Part shown: positions 11,930 to 23,284 of the stretch, one piece after another | How the letters are laid out: every line of letters begins with the position of its first letter | Numbering within the stretch: the first letter of the stretch is position 1 | Assembly: GCA_950295325.1 (NCBI GenBank) | Contig: OX485809.1 | Location: forward strand, 14,820,001-14,884,000 | Reading direction: 5' to 3' | DNA from: Polytrichum commune | Taxonomy: Eukaryota; Streptophyta; Polytrichopsida; Polytrichales; Polytrichaceae | DNA: 64,000 nt | Translations under genes and position numbers: made by a program | The notes under the pieces: model-generated | What the model was told of the DNA's origin: nothing | Databases searched by the model: none | Seen by the model: only the letters and a program-made list of their open reading frames with translations

Positions 11930-13350
11930 GTTTGAGTGGCCAACCACTTTCAAGTCAATCCCTTGTGGATATTTGGAAATGTTAAAACCATCATAAATTG
12001 TATAATTGTTCCTATGATGTTCGCAAGACTAGACCTACCCACGATGAATCAATACCCAATTATCCTTGGGTGTGCATGGTTACGGAACATGAATACAACT
12101 CACAATTGGACCAACAATACCCTCATCATAGGGTATTCGAAGCGCATCATTATTTTGCTATGAGTACATAACCTCAATAGCCGAGTTTAACCTCAAAAAT
12201 GCTTCAAGAGTACCTACCCAATTTAAATATACAACACAAGAACCCATCACAGTTCAAGAAGAACCAATCAAGAAATGTGTACAGAATACTCACATAATTG
12301 GTTGGTCCTTAAACCCAAATAAGAAGGTTGAAACAATTCAACCTTGGCAGCATATCCAAACCTAGATACATAAAAGTCAACGTAAATGCACCACCTAAAC
12401 TCAAATAGAAAGGAATCATGTTATTCCCCAAGTACAACGACGTGTTCACATGGACACATAAGGGTCTAAAAGGCATCTATACCCATCTCGCTGAACATCA
12501 AATGAATCCGAATTATGTGGTTACAATGAAGAAATAATTATACTAAGTTCTTGCAACGCGTTTCATATAGCACATCGATGGAGCACCATGGTTATCATGT
12601 ATGGTGATAATTTAGAAAAAATCAAGAGCATTGATTTTTGAAAAATCAATGCAACCACCAAAAAACAGTATTACATGGAGGAAATCATCAACATAGTGGG
12701 AGGACATGAGGTATATTCATTCATTGGTTTTTGGTTTTTTTTTTTATTGTTATTACTAGGTAGCCATCACACCTGAAGCTAAAGAGAGAACAATTTTCAT
12801 TGCCAATTGACGCATGTTTCAATTTGAACAAATGCCCTTCATAGCAATGAATGTGCCCATGACATTCTAGAGGGCAATGGGAAAATATATAAATAAATAG
12901 ATATTTGAGCCATTCTTAAAGAAAATCTTCATAATATACATGAATGACAATATGATTATATGGCAAGCTAGAAAATCACATAGACCACCTCGAATCGAAC
13001 CTACAAATGTGTCGTTGACATGGCGTGAGCTTAAACTCCAACAAATGCACATTCCTAATTTTTTAGGTCCCATTGGAGGGTATATTTATACAAATGGGCA
13101 AACTGCCTAACCCAATGAGAGTTTGGGACATACTTCAAATCCAACCCCCAAAGGATAAATAAGTAGTCCAATGCTTACTAGGGATCACCCAATTTAACCA
13201 CATGTTCATCCATAACTTGGCACATTTACTCGCACTAATCTCGGCTTTGAATCACATCTATTGGGAGTAAAAGAAGCACTCATACGACTTGGCTCCAGAA
13301 ACTCTAAATAAGGTCAAAGGCCTTTATACTAATCACCCAAATTTTGATTC
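11930..13350 (+). pseudogene. gypsy protease and reverse-transcriptase remnant
   Basis: The stretch 12038-12110 reads P-T-M-N-Q-Y-P-I-I-L-G followed by W-L, the characteristic end of the plant gypsy aspartic-protease domain (YPxILGRxWL type). Further on come GLKGI and AEH before the reverse transcriptase. At 12870-13070 there is QRAMGKYI and a Y-M-N-D segment, where an active enzyme has Y-x-D-D. The catalytic motif is lost and stops interrupt the frame. Confidence 0.75.
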
Positions 13351-13384
13351 CACCATAGTGAGATAAGTTGTTTCATGTCCATAC

Positions 13385-13790
13385 TAACGTGTTGGGAACT
13401 GACTTGGGAATCATTATGGCCCAAAACCCAATGGGCAAGGTGGACCAACCAATCGCATACTCACGTCAACTTAATTACTATACCCAAACAAAATTACTAA
13501 ACCATAGAACATGAGGCCCCGACCATTATTTATGTTGTAAAGAAATCTCAACATTATTTCCTTGGGAATCAATTTAACCTTATTGTCAATCATTGTACCC
13601 TCGTCCAATTGGTCAATCAACATGTAGTCTTGGATCACATAGCTCACTCAATCATGTTGTTAATGGAATACAATTTCGAGGTTATTTTTATAATGGAAAA
13701 AACACATTGTGGTGGATTATCAATCCCATGCTCCCATCGGAAATGACAATCAAAAAAAAATTGACAATTGTCCAAATCCTTCTATAGCAA
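13385..13790 (+). pseudogene. gypsy RNase H remnant
   Basis: Reading across frames gives G-I-I-M-A-Q, PIAYSRQLN and later segments equivalent to the usual HYFLG, L-I-V-x-H and L-V-x-Q-H-V-V-L-D-H-I-A region. It is split by stops and frameshifts, so it is not functional. Confidence 0.7.
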
Positions 13791-13834
13791 GCATTAATTC
13801 CAATCTGATACAAAATTGACAAACTAAAACAATA

Positions 13835-14800
13835 CTTACGGATGAAAAATGTTTCCCCAAGCTATATCGGCTCTCATAAGAGTAATTTCATCAATATGCC
13901 CTTGTTTTTCATGTTGGTCAATCGTGAGATGTTTGAACAAGGTATAGATCAACAAAATTGGAAATACTTAAGCCATGAGGAAGTTGGAGTCGTCGTTCGT
14001 GAAATGCATGCAAACGTTGTTGTGAGGCCACCTAGGTCCCAATTCAACATTTCAAAAGATACTATGGGCAAATTACATGTGGAAAAATATGTACCCGCAA
14101 TATATTGTAAAGCATGTCATGCATGTCAAAAATCGGCCAGTTTCCTAAAAATGGGAAAACTCGACTACATCCAATCATGCCCTTAGGACCATTCCTAGTA
14201 TCGAAGTTAGGTTTTATAAGCACCATCACATGTGTAACTTAATACACTCACAATAAGTACATTCTAGTAGCAATGGATTATTCCACCAAGTGGGTTGAAG
14301 CCAAAGCCTTGCAAACAAACATGGCCAACATGACAACTCACTTTTTATGCAAATTGATATTTGCATAGTTTGGGTGTCCCTTTGAAATTATTTCGCACCA
14401 AAGCACCCATTTCATAAATGAAGTAATCAACATCTTGATAGACAACTACATTATCAAGCACAAAGTATCCACCTTGTATTACCCTCAAGGCAACAATCAA
14501 ACGGAGTCTACAAACAAGATTGTGGTTTTGATTATTACTAAATGGTCAACACTAGTAAGAACAATTGGGACACTTGTTTAACATCCACGCTATGGGCAAA
14601 TCACATGGCATTTGTAGTAACCATGGGGTTCACACCTTTCAAATTGATTTATGGCACACAAACATTGCTCCCCAAAGAATGTATAATTCCTACATTCAAT
14701 TGACTAACTCCCAAATATTACGCCCCCGAAAGATTAACAATAACACGTGTGAACAACTTGCATTGACTCCATGAATGGCGGAATTTGTCGACATATACTC
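13835..14800 (+). pseudogene. gypsy integrase remnant
   Basis: The zinc-binding N-terminus is visible as a C-K-A-C-H-A-C-Q-K-S segment at about 14110-14140 with upstream His residues. The catalytic core follows as [16 protein letters not shown] (about 14265-14315), then F-G-C-P-F-E-I-I and Y-Y-P-Q-G-N (about 14480), the last corresponding to the block that carries the final catalytic Glu region. Several stops break it. It identifies the element as Ty3/gypsy because integrase follows RNase H. Confidence 0.85.
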
Positions 14801-17006
14801 ATCTTATCATACTACAAAAACATACAATATACTAACATAAGAAATACAATTTGAAACAATTTGAGAAAGGTGATACAATATTGTGTGCCTTCAAGAGTAC
14901 AAAATTAAACCAAACAACTTCCATAGCATTTGGGAACGACCTTATTGTATCTAGTTCACTCTTTCAGACAACATGGCCTTGCTAGTCTGAGGAGATTGCT
15001 TTGATGACACGGGGGGTGCACTTCATTGTCAAGTTGAACACCACGTGCGATAAAACAAAATCTACTTTTTACATAAAGCATCACCAAAATGGTTCAAAAG
15101 TTTACGATTGTTTTTTCACGAGTAGATATACATGGTATCTATTACATAGTAAAAATTTGTAACCAAATTTGATGATTTGTTTTTTTAATAAAACATACCG
15201 TTTCTAACTAGAATGACGCAACATTGAACTAAAAAAATTACTACAAAAAATGAAGATGACTAAAAATTTCAAAAAAATATACAAAAGATATTACCAATGG
15301 TTATGTGTATGTAGAAAAAATATCATAATTTTAAAAATTATCTATGGCATGTAATATAGGGTAGCAAACTTTTATCGCACGTGGCTATGAAATGTAAGGG
15401 GGTGTGATCCCCCCGTGTTTGATGATCATAGTGTATTGGTTAACTTTCACAAACTTTGCAAGTACAATCACCATCATAGCAACACCACTTTGCCAACAAC
15501 CACACCAACAACCCCACTCCAACTAGGATTGATCCCCTAAATCAAAACAACCGAACCAAATTCCCACTACAAAATACCAATACTGTGTGCCACCACAGTC
15601 AAATCAAATCAAGTTACTACATCACCGTCAACATTCCCAACTCACAACTTGACATCCCTTCAACAAAATTTGTCATTGTCCTCCTCTGTTTTGACCACCA
15701 TAGGTTCCCTGACTCAAACAAATCGATGGCAACCACGTTTTCATACCAAACTTCTAAAACATCACCTACACCCTTAGCTTACCATCACGAAATTCATCAC
15801 AAACAAACGCATTCCAATCACCCCCAAGCCACTCAAAGATGTCCGAAAACAACACCATGCTTGGAACATACCTTAATGGCCCCATGTACTATTCATAGCA
15901 CCAAATACAACACCTAGGTTATGGCTAAACAATAAAAATATCCAATCATTCCCCATAATTCAACATTATTTTCTCAACTTCTCCAACATCTCTAGAGCAA
16001 ATACCTATTAAATCAATTAAGATCCATAAATGAGGCATCTACAACATCAATGTCGCCAAACAATCATGATTCTAGTCCCCCAAGACGTTAAAAAACTATT
16101 AAAATAAAATAAAATAAAAACGTGCAAAACACCAAGCTTCAATCTAAAGTTATCCATCCTCCCTCCCCCCCCAAAAAAAAATTACCACACCATCTTCTCA
16201 CTTATCAATACCATACCTATCACACTTACCTCTCTGTCCCCATCTACTTATGCAACCCAAATACTGAGGCCAACAAACCCACCTTTTTCCCTCCTTAAAT
16301 ATTCCATAAACCCCACTCCTCACCTCATCTCTCATTCGCATAAGACAAAAGGGACCTCACACCACAACAACCATAAAAGCCACACCCACATGACCTAGGC
16401 AACCGCATTCGACTCAAGGGACTACATTTTCAACATCAGTAGTCACACCCGTCAAAAACCTACATTCAATTCAAGGGAGTGCAACCCCAAGGAAGATGCT
16501 CCACAGCACACACACCACAAAATGTTCAACTCAAAGCAACCAATATACCGCATTGCAGTTGTGCAAGACACATGACGAAGGTCGCCGTTGGCAAGACATT
16601 TACAACACTTAAGCATCTCCATGTCCGCATGAATCATGGACACACCAGCTAGCCATTCTATCAACACGTAACCCCCAACACCATATTTTACCTCAACACA
16701 CACCTCCTTACAATAATGTTGGATGTAACACGACAAACCCTAACCCCATCCAACTGCAACACAACTAACCTACGAATCAAAATCCAAACGCGCCATAGTC
16801 ACACCATAGAGGACGTCCCAAAATTCGCACAAAGACGACTAACCCTCCAAGAGGAAGGCCCATTGCAAAGCAATCAAGTCGATGATCCAACTTCACATGG
16901 AATTAGCCATGGCTTTTAGACACATCCACGGTGGCAAGGACCCCAAGAATATGAAGACCCACGTATGCATTCCAAGGACGGAATGAAGTTCACTTGAAAG
17001 GGTAAT

Positions 17007-17350
17007 ACGCTAGCCGGATTTTGTAAACACTTTGAGATAAAGGAGTTATTACTATTGTGTTCACTTTAGATCTCATGGGAGGGTTAGTAGGAAGACAAGA
17101 TAAGGTTGTCATGGAAGGCCATGAGAAGAGCTTGTGGATGCTTATCAACTCGAATCAAGTACTTAGATTCGAGACCGAGGTTTTCTTTTTGGTGTAGTCT
17201 AAACAATGTGTGTTGGGATATTGTCGTAGACATTTGTGTGGACTTTCCGGGATTGTGTATCCACAAATTTGTACTCTTTGTAGTGAAAATTAGCAATAAA
17301 CTTTGAAGTTCCCTCAACATCCAATGTCTAAGAGTTACCGACCACTAATA
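17007..17350 (+). repeat. 3' LTR of the gypsy element
   Basis: It aligns with 9686-10071 as described there, with many substitutions and a shorter segment before AGAGTTACCG. The two LTRs look well diverged by eye, implying an old insertion; a percent identity was not computed. Confidence 0.85.
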
Positions 17351-17499
17351 ATTAGTAAGCGCATTTGAACACTAAGTGTCATGAGGTAACACTAATGATG
17401 AAGTTGGTGATCATTCGTGTAACCTAGCATATGCCTCGAAATAAGTATGTGACATAATTAACCATGTGACTCTAAATACCATAAATGGTGTACTACATT

Positions 17500-17720
17500 G
17501 GTTATCCCAAATTTTGAGAAAGTGCTAATAGTATGTGTGGAAATTGTGAAGGTGATACTAAATTTCTTTACACTATGAAATTAATGCCACCAAAAGATTT
17601 AGGAAACATTGTTCATCCCACCACTATTTGATCAATATACTTGTCATAGCAACATTGTTCACTGCAAGTATTGGCATCATTCATTATGGCACATTCACTG
17701 ACGAGCATGTTTTTACATAT
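17500..17720 (+). repeat. Dispersed element, family B, copy 1
   Basis: Key segments are GATACTAAATTTCTTTAC, TATGAAATTAATGCCACC, AAAAGATTTAGGAA and a closing CACTGACGAGCATG. It matches 63690-63910 directly and 58140-58345 in reverse. The open frame 17628-18089 starts in this repeat and has no domain, so it is not called a gene. Confidence 0.6.
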
Positions 17721-18009
17721 GATCAAATTTTTAATTGCTCTACAAGCATCTTAGATCACGCATTGATTTTCTTGATATGGTTGGTAAATAAGCATGTATT
17801 CATGAACTCAAGGAAATCAGGGGAGGAGGGTTACATCGGTCAAATCCGACGGTCAAGAAAGCATAGGCAACGTGGCCTCACGAGAAGCCATAAGCTGCTT
17901 TCATTGCCCATAGACTTCTTCTCGACAAGAATTTATGCCCTCACCAGTTTTGAGACTTGGCAAAATAGTGCATGTTGGGGAATTACTACCACACACACTA
18001 ATTGGGATC

Positions 18010-18165
18010 ATCAATGTACTACATCAACTATTGTATTTAGTGTCACTTATTGTTTGGAGTTACACAATACTATGTCTTTTTACTACTAAGGTGAATTTTA
18101 TACTAAGTACATGTGTTCATGTTCTATAGTGTCTAGCTAGACAACCAATTTGACCTTTGTTTGCA
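18010..18165 (+). repeat. Diverged copy of the ATCCCAATTAGTG MITE family
   Basis: It has TTTGGAGTTACACAATAC and, further on, TGTTCTATAGTGTCTAG, matching the reversed body of the 22660-22879 element. Just upstream, ACACACTAATTGGGAT resembles the family's terminal repeat. Confidence 0.5.
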
Positions 18166-18589
18166 AAAATAAAATAAAATGAGATATACCAATTTGACCT
18201 CAACCATTCTTCTTCTTCTTCTTCTTTTTGTTGGTTTTTTTTGTTTTTTGTTTTGTTTTGTGTTTTGTGTTTTTTTTGGAGGGGGTACATGACCACTTGA
18301 TGTGCTCAAGAATCTTCACTTTCATAATGAGTGAGACAATAACATGAGCTCCAAAAGTGGCTACATGCTCAACTTGGATGTGTAAGTATCTCATACTATG
18401 AGAAGTAGGCTAGTTGGAAAGGGAGGAAAAATAATAAATAAATAAATAATTGAGACCCATCTACCTTAGAGGACATGCTTTTTGATGGGCAAAGGAAAAG
18501 AGGTAAGCTCTCACCAATCAAATGGGAGTTGTGCTAGGGCAAATGATTTGGTTCTACACATTTGTGCTTCACATAAATCGCATGTGGTG
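18166..18589. other. Low-complexity and unassigned DNA
   Basis: A pyrimidine-rich run (CTTCTTCTTCTT then many TTTTG units) covers about 18208-18280. No gene is seen. Confidence 0.5.
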
Positions 18590-18784
18590 TGGTCCAAGAT
18601 CACCTTAAACTACCGGATGATGGTGGAGAGATACCCAAATCTCAAGGAAGAGGTTGGCGGTTCGAATCCCGGCTGTGAAATCTCCTCTCTACTTGACGGA
18701 AATATTGCCAGGTGGTCACCTGCCTCATGTGCTTTGGCGTTGGCATGTCGGCCTTCTGTCTCAAAAATAAAATAAAATAAAATA
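18590..18784 (+). mobile_element. tRNA-headed SINE, short-tail type (S1), copy 2 with target duplication
   Basis: It starts TGGTCCAAGATCACC, carries TGGTGGAGAGATACCC (A-box-like) and GGTTCGAATCCC (perfect B box), then the S1 tail CTGTCTC and an (AAAAT)n end. The 10-bp GCATGTGGTG occurs at 18580-18589 and again at 18785-18794, directly flanking the element. This is the cleanest proof in the window that the unit moves as a retroposon. Confidence 0.92.
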
Positions 18785-18794
18785 GCATGTGGTG

Positions 18795-19632
18795 GAATTT
18801 TTTCATGTCAATATCTATTAAAAAATAAGTTATAGAATCGAGGCTTCACTAAACCTTGTTAGTGTAGGCCCACAATAATTGTCTCGATCTACATTGCTTG
18901 TTTTGCAATCATTGGGCGGCAATTATTTAGGATTTTGCTATCTCTCAAACAACAAGCTTGAACAACTAGTGCTCGACAAAGATTGGTATAATGCACATAC
19001 ATGTTATTAATAATAAAATCATGCATTCCGTAACAACATAACATTATTCATATTCATAATAGTGTTAAGTGGGACGCATAGTATTCCGTGGAATATTCTC
19101 TGCATTCATATTGAATAAAGGAATATTTTGTATAATATTGTCAGCCCCACAAAACATTGTTTTGGATTTGAATAATGTTATGAATCTATGTTGTTTTATG
19201 TTTAAAGCTTCTTTTATGCTCTAATTGCTCCATCATGGTTCATCGGTGCACTTCAATAGTGTGTGAATCAATCCTATATGTTGACACCTATTACTCTAAT
19301 AACGATTTTAATAGTTTCATAGGAAAGCTCAATAACTTTTGACGACAGTCTTTCGGTGGCAGAAATCTTCATTCGGATAATTTCATCCAGTTGGGGTTGG
19401 TAGCCGGGTTGGTATAACCATTGCTTAATTCTAATTGAGGTCTAACTATTTTAAAATAGGAATCCACATTGTTTGCCCCAAAAAGAACTTCCACTTATAA
19501 CCTTTGAGATCATTGCATCACAATCACGAATCATCATCCAATCACAACATGGCTTCTGTAACCTCGATAATCTAACTTACAAGAACAATGGGATATTACA
19601 AGTTAATAAAATTGGTAACACGTGTATCTTAG
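18795..19632. other. AT-rich intergenic DNA
   Basis: No gene or repeat end recognised. Confidence 0.4.
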
Positions 19633-19820
19633 TTTTTTTTTTTTTTTTGAGACAGAAGGCCGACAGGCCAGCGCCAAAGCACAGGAGGCAGCTGACCACC
19701 TGACAAGTTCTCCGTCAAGTAGAGAGGAGATTTCACAGCCGGGATTCGAACCGCCAACCTCTTCCTTGAGATTTGGGTATCTCTCCACCATCATCCGGTA
19801 GTTCAAGGTCATCTCGGACC
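19633..19820 (-). mobile_element. tRNA-headed SINE, short-tail type (S1), copy 3
   Basis: A T(16) run at 19633-19648 is the complement of the SINE poly(A) end. On the minus strand the order is head, A-box-like TGGTGGAGAGATACCC, B box GGTTCGAATCCC, CTCCTCTCTACTTGACGG, then the S1 tail. The long pure A tract and close similarity to the 18590 copy suggest it is one of the younger copies. Confidence 0.85.
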
Positions 19821-20261
19821 TCCTAGTTTTATCTTTGTAAGCCATTGAAATCAACCATGACACCTCATGCAATTAACCAAGTTGGCAACAATATCGTGAT
19901 TAATGCTTAAGGTAATGAATCTACTTGTACTACAACATTGGTTCATTGTTGTACCTTTGCAAATTCCTCGGTGCTATAAGTGTTGTGAATTTGTAATCAC
20001 TATAGTTCATTATAAAGTGTTATAAGTAATCACAGTCAATTGTTGTAAAGAGCAATTGATGTTAAGATGCTTAATGTTCTTAAATAGCTAAAAGTTAGGA
20101 GGCAATCCAATAATCGTGAAAACAACATTAAAAACTCTACAAGATGGATTTTTGTTTGTGGGTTACAAGCTAATTTTGAAGGAGATGCCATCGTTTGAAG
20201 AAACCGGAGTTGTTTCTTGAAGATAGGTTATGGTGATGAGCAAGAACTTCACGAGTGAGCA

Positions 20262-21518
20262 CTAACCAATTGACAATCTAAGTAGTTTGCAATTGCTAGT
20301 TGGATGAGGCAATTCCAACGGTCGATATTGTGTGTGGGGTTGAGATGTGGCCACATTGACATCATCCTTAAACAATGTAGAAAAATTCACTAGGCATGCA
20401 CGAAATAGAGAAGTAGCTTGGGGAAACATTGGAACCACAAAGAAGAATAAGAGGAAAAAGGAAGGTGGTTGTAGCACAATACCCACAATATTTGCCATGA
20501 TCGATGTGATCAATAATGGAACATGAAACAATAATTTGCATGATCTGCAATTGCTCACCAAATGAAACAATTCACGATTCAGTCCAATGACCAAAATCGG
20601 GTGTGGAGTTGGAAATGCCTACAATATGGCAGCATGGCTTCCTTAGATAGACACCATAAACAATCTAGTAACCCGAGTGGGCCCACAGAAACCAATATAA
20701 AGAAGTGGCCAAGCACATGGAGACACACTACTTATTGGTCAGTAGCAGTGAGCTCCAACAAACAAAAAGAAAAACGTTGGTGACCAACGAAACACACGAC
20801 CCACAATATTCACCATACTCAATCAATTGATAAACAAATCATGAAATGATCATATGCGTGATTCACAAACATCTCATCGTAGAGACACTCCTCGATTCAA
20901 TCCAATGGTGAAAACATTGTGTGTGGAGTTGGAAGTGCCCACGAAAGGGCCACACAAACACCTTCCTTGAATAAATACCTTAAACAATGTAGTAATCCTA
21001 GTGGGGCCCAAAAAACATGTAGAAGTAACTTAGCTAGGGAAGTCGACCATTTATGGGCCCACTCATGGTTTGTAAAACCAAAGTACGGGTGATTGAAGCA
21101 CGAAACCCACACTATTTGCCGTAATTGATGTATGTGATTGATAAATGGAACTTGAAATGACAATCCATGTGATTTGCAAACAAGATCAATCTTGATTTAA
21201 TCCAATGGTAGAAAGTTGTGTGTGAAGGTGGAAGTGGCCACAAATACGGTCACATTGTATCTTCCTTGGTAAATCCTATAAACGGTGTAGTAATCCTAGC
21301 CGGCCAACATAAACATATTGAAGAAGTAGTAAGGGAATTAAGTCATAAGTGGGTCCATCACTCACCAATCAAGATAACAAAAAGAAAATCTAACCCTACG
21401 CTCTTTGCCATAATCAATGGAACATGAAATGGCAATCTACATGATTTGTAAGTATAAACATGGACAAGTCAATTTCCAATTCAATCCAAAGGTTAAAATA
21501 TGGGTGTGAACTTGGAGG
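20262..21518. repeat. Tandem array of ~270-315 bp units (family D), about 4.3 copies
   Basis: Unit starts fall near 20262, 20520, 20833, 21148 and 21421. Each has, in order, GAAAT or similar with CATGATTTGCAA, TTCAATCCAATGG, TGTGTGGAGTTGGAAGTG, CTTCCTTGAATAAA, AAACAATGTAGTAATCCTAG, GTGGGCCCA and ATATTTGCCAT. The last unit stops after TGTGTGAACTTGGAGG, where a 5S-like sequence begins. Isolated copies lie at 22355-22659 and 29757-29872. No protein is encoded; ORFs inside are chance frames. Confidence 0.8.
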
Positions 21519-21592
21519 TTAAGTCGCCTAGGGCCTGGTTAGTATTTGGATGGGTGACCTCCCTGAGCATTGGAAATCTGGTGCAAGCAGTC
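21519..21592 (+). repeat. 5S rRNA-like sequence joined to the repeat array
   Basis: The segment reads TTAAGTCGCCTAGGGCC, TTAGTATTTGGATGGG, then GGATGGGTGACCTCC and GGTGCAAGCA. This follows the 3' two thirds of plant 5S rRNA: box A (GTTAAGC-GC), the intermediate GGGC element and an exact box C (GGATGGGTGACCTCC, 21548-21562), ending like G-TTGCA. The 5' third of a 5S gene is absent; what precedes it is the family D repeat. It could be a 5S pseudogene, a 5S-headed SINE or a Cassandra-type TRIM fragment. A functional 5S gene is unlikely. Confidence 0.7.
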
Positions 21593-22354
21593 ACAACAGG
21601 GGTATGTGTGTGTGGTTTCAACCAACCAATTGGGACCCTATGGGCTTGTCTTTTTGGGGATGGGGGGATGGGTGCTAGTTAGCTTGTCCGTGCCCATCCA
21701 AGGTGTTCACCTTCGAAAGCATGCAATAGTCGGCAGGGGCCCTCTGATTCTCGTAATGAGCGTTTCCAAGATTACATATGGACTTAGACCACCTGAAGAG
21801 TGAATCGACATCATATTTCAAGTCGGTGGCAACGTTGGAATCAAATTTATTTTCTTTCTTGCTGGCCCACATAATAATATAAGTAAAAGTACATTGTTTA
21901 TGGTGATTATCATGGGCCATAGCATGTATGAGGAAACCAACATTCAAAACACTAGACATAATATTGTGGGTGCACATGTATTCCAACCCACCATATATAC
22001 CATCGGAGATCTATGTTGTAGGGCATAGTAGTTCGAATGGATGGGAAATAATGTACACTCGAGAGACTTCCAACAAAATGGGGTCCACTTCATACTCGTC
22101 CTACATGGCGGTTTTGAATCTAAGATTTGAACGGTTCAATTATTTTCAGGACAAACTTCACAAAACCCATAATCATAATTTATCCATGAATTTTGAAATT
22201 AAATTTTCTTAATTTTTTTGGTATAATGATAGATGTGGATAGATTGATGCAAAAAAAATTCCTCAAAGATTTAAATTGGTACTTTAATTCTAAATGGTGT
22301 ATATTGTGGGTTGGACTATAAATAAATTGAAGGGTAAGTCACACTATATTAATA
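21593..22354. other. Unassigned intergenic DNA
   Basis: Moderately GC-rich to about 21740 and AT-rich after. It may contain the tail of the 5S-like element. No gene is recognised. Confidence 0.35.
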
Positions 22355-22659
22355 TGCCCACAATATTTACCATAAACAATGTAAGTTATAGGAAAATTGT
22401 CCATAACCAAGTGGGGCCAACCAATAAGGAGTCAATATAGCAAAAGAAACAAAAGAAAGGTGACATAAACACACAAAAAAACGCCCACCATATTGGAACA
22501 TGAAATTATAATCCACATGATTCATAATTACTAAACTGGACGAGACAATTCCTGAATCAATCCAGTGATAAAAATAATTGTGTGTTGAGTTAGAAGTGCC
22601 CACAACAAAATACATCTAGGGCCCCACACCCTTCTTGAATAAACACCATAAACAGTGCA
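22355..22659. repeat. Family D unit outside the array
   Basis: It carries the same ordered landmarks as the array at 20262-21518: ACCATAAACAATGTAAGT, CCAAGTGGGGCCAAC, GGAACATGAAATTATAATCC, TGTGTTGAGTTAGAAGTGCC and CTTCTTGAATAAACACC. It is directly followed by a MITE at 22660. Confidence 0.7.
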
Positions 22660-22879
22660 CACCGATTATCCCAATTAGTGCGTTTCACCATTTGGAGTTA
22701 CACAGTGCAATAACTTCTTGCTCATGAGGTCAACTTTCACTAACCAAAAGTTCAATAAGTTGTTCGGATATCACAAAACACAAATACCTTTGCTTGGTAG
22801 AATATTACGTTCTCATTAAACATTTACAGCATTGCGTAACTCCAAATAGTAACACACATGAATTGGGATAGAACCAGTG
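22660..22879 (+). mobile_element. MITE, best copy of the ATCCCAATTAGTG family
   Basis: A 220-bp unit. The left end CACCGATTATCCCAATTAG with ATTTGGAGTTACACAGTGC is mirrored on the right by GCATTGCGTAACTCCAAAT and GAATTGGGATAGAACCAGTG, giving ~45-bp imperfect terminal inverted repeats. No coding capacity. The ends start CAC(T/C)G; the superfamily is not established because no clear target duplication was found. Confidence 0.75.
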
Positions 22880-23284
22880 TAATGTAGTAATCACAACGGA
22901 TCCCGGATCTTCACCTAAGTCTGCATGAAGACTTACGATCAACTCCCTACATAAAATAACATAATAAGATCAGATCAATAGTAACACAAAAACAAATAAG
23001 TTTTCTAAGAAAAAAATTGGCTTTCTAAGAAAATGAGTATTGTGGTCCACACTAATTTTCTACTAGAAATTTAGTGTGGGCTCTAGAAAATTAGTGTGGC
23101 CCACGGTAATAGGACTATCTAGTGTAACTGGGGAGATGAACCAGAAGCAGGAGGGCCCCACCACTGAGGAGGGAGGTAAGGAGCATAAAGCAAAGCTGCG
23201 GTGGCCCACTTGATGAGCACAAGGCCCCAAGCAGCAAGAGCAAGAAGCAGTAATAAGTGTTAAAGTGATTAGACCTGTGGCCGC
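22880..23284. other. Intergenic DNA with a small hairpin
   Basis: At 23048-23096, CCACACTAATTTTCTA and TAGAAAATTAGTGTGG form inverted arms around a shorter internal repeat. Nothing coding is recognised. Confidence 0.45.

Larger units (their letters stand above)
9686..17350 (+). mobile_element. Decayed full-length Ty3/gypsy LTR retrotransposon
   Basis: Two similar ~350-390 bp direct repeats (9686-10071 and 17007-17350) bracket about 7 kb whose plus-strand translation, in pieces, gives gag, aspartic protease, reverse transcriptase, RNase H and integrase in the Ty3/gypsy order (integrase last). Stops and frameshifts are everywhere, so it is dead. The right flank begins ATTAG and the left flank ends ATTCG, a 5-bp target duplication with one change. 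The related unoccupied sequence at 56945-57185 reads ATTAG once at this point, which supports the boundaries. The stretch from integrase to the 3' LTR (14.9-17.0 kb) is C-rich on this strand and has no recognisable product. Confidence 0.9.

Noticed and set aside
17628-18089. 153-codon open frame
   Set aside because: It spans a family B repeat and a MITE remnant, has repeat-like composition and no conserved motif.
21519-21592. Functional 5S rRNA gene
   Set aside because: The 5' third is missing, several positions differ and it sits in a degenerate repeat rather than a 5S array.
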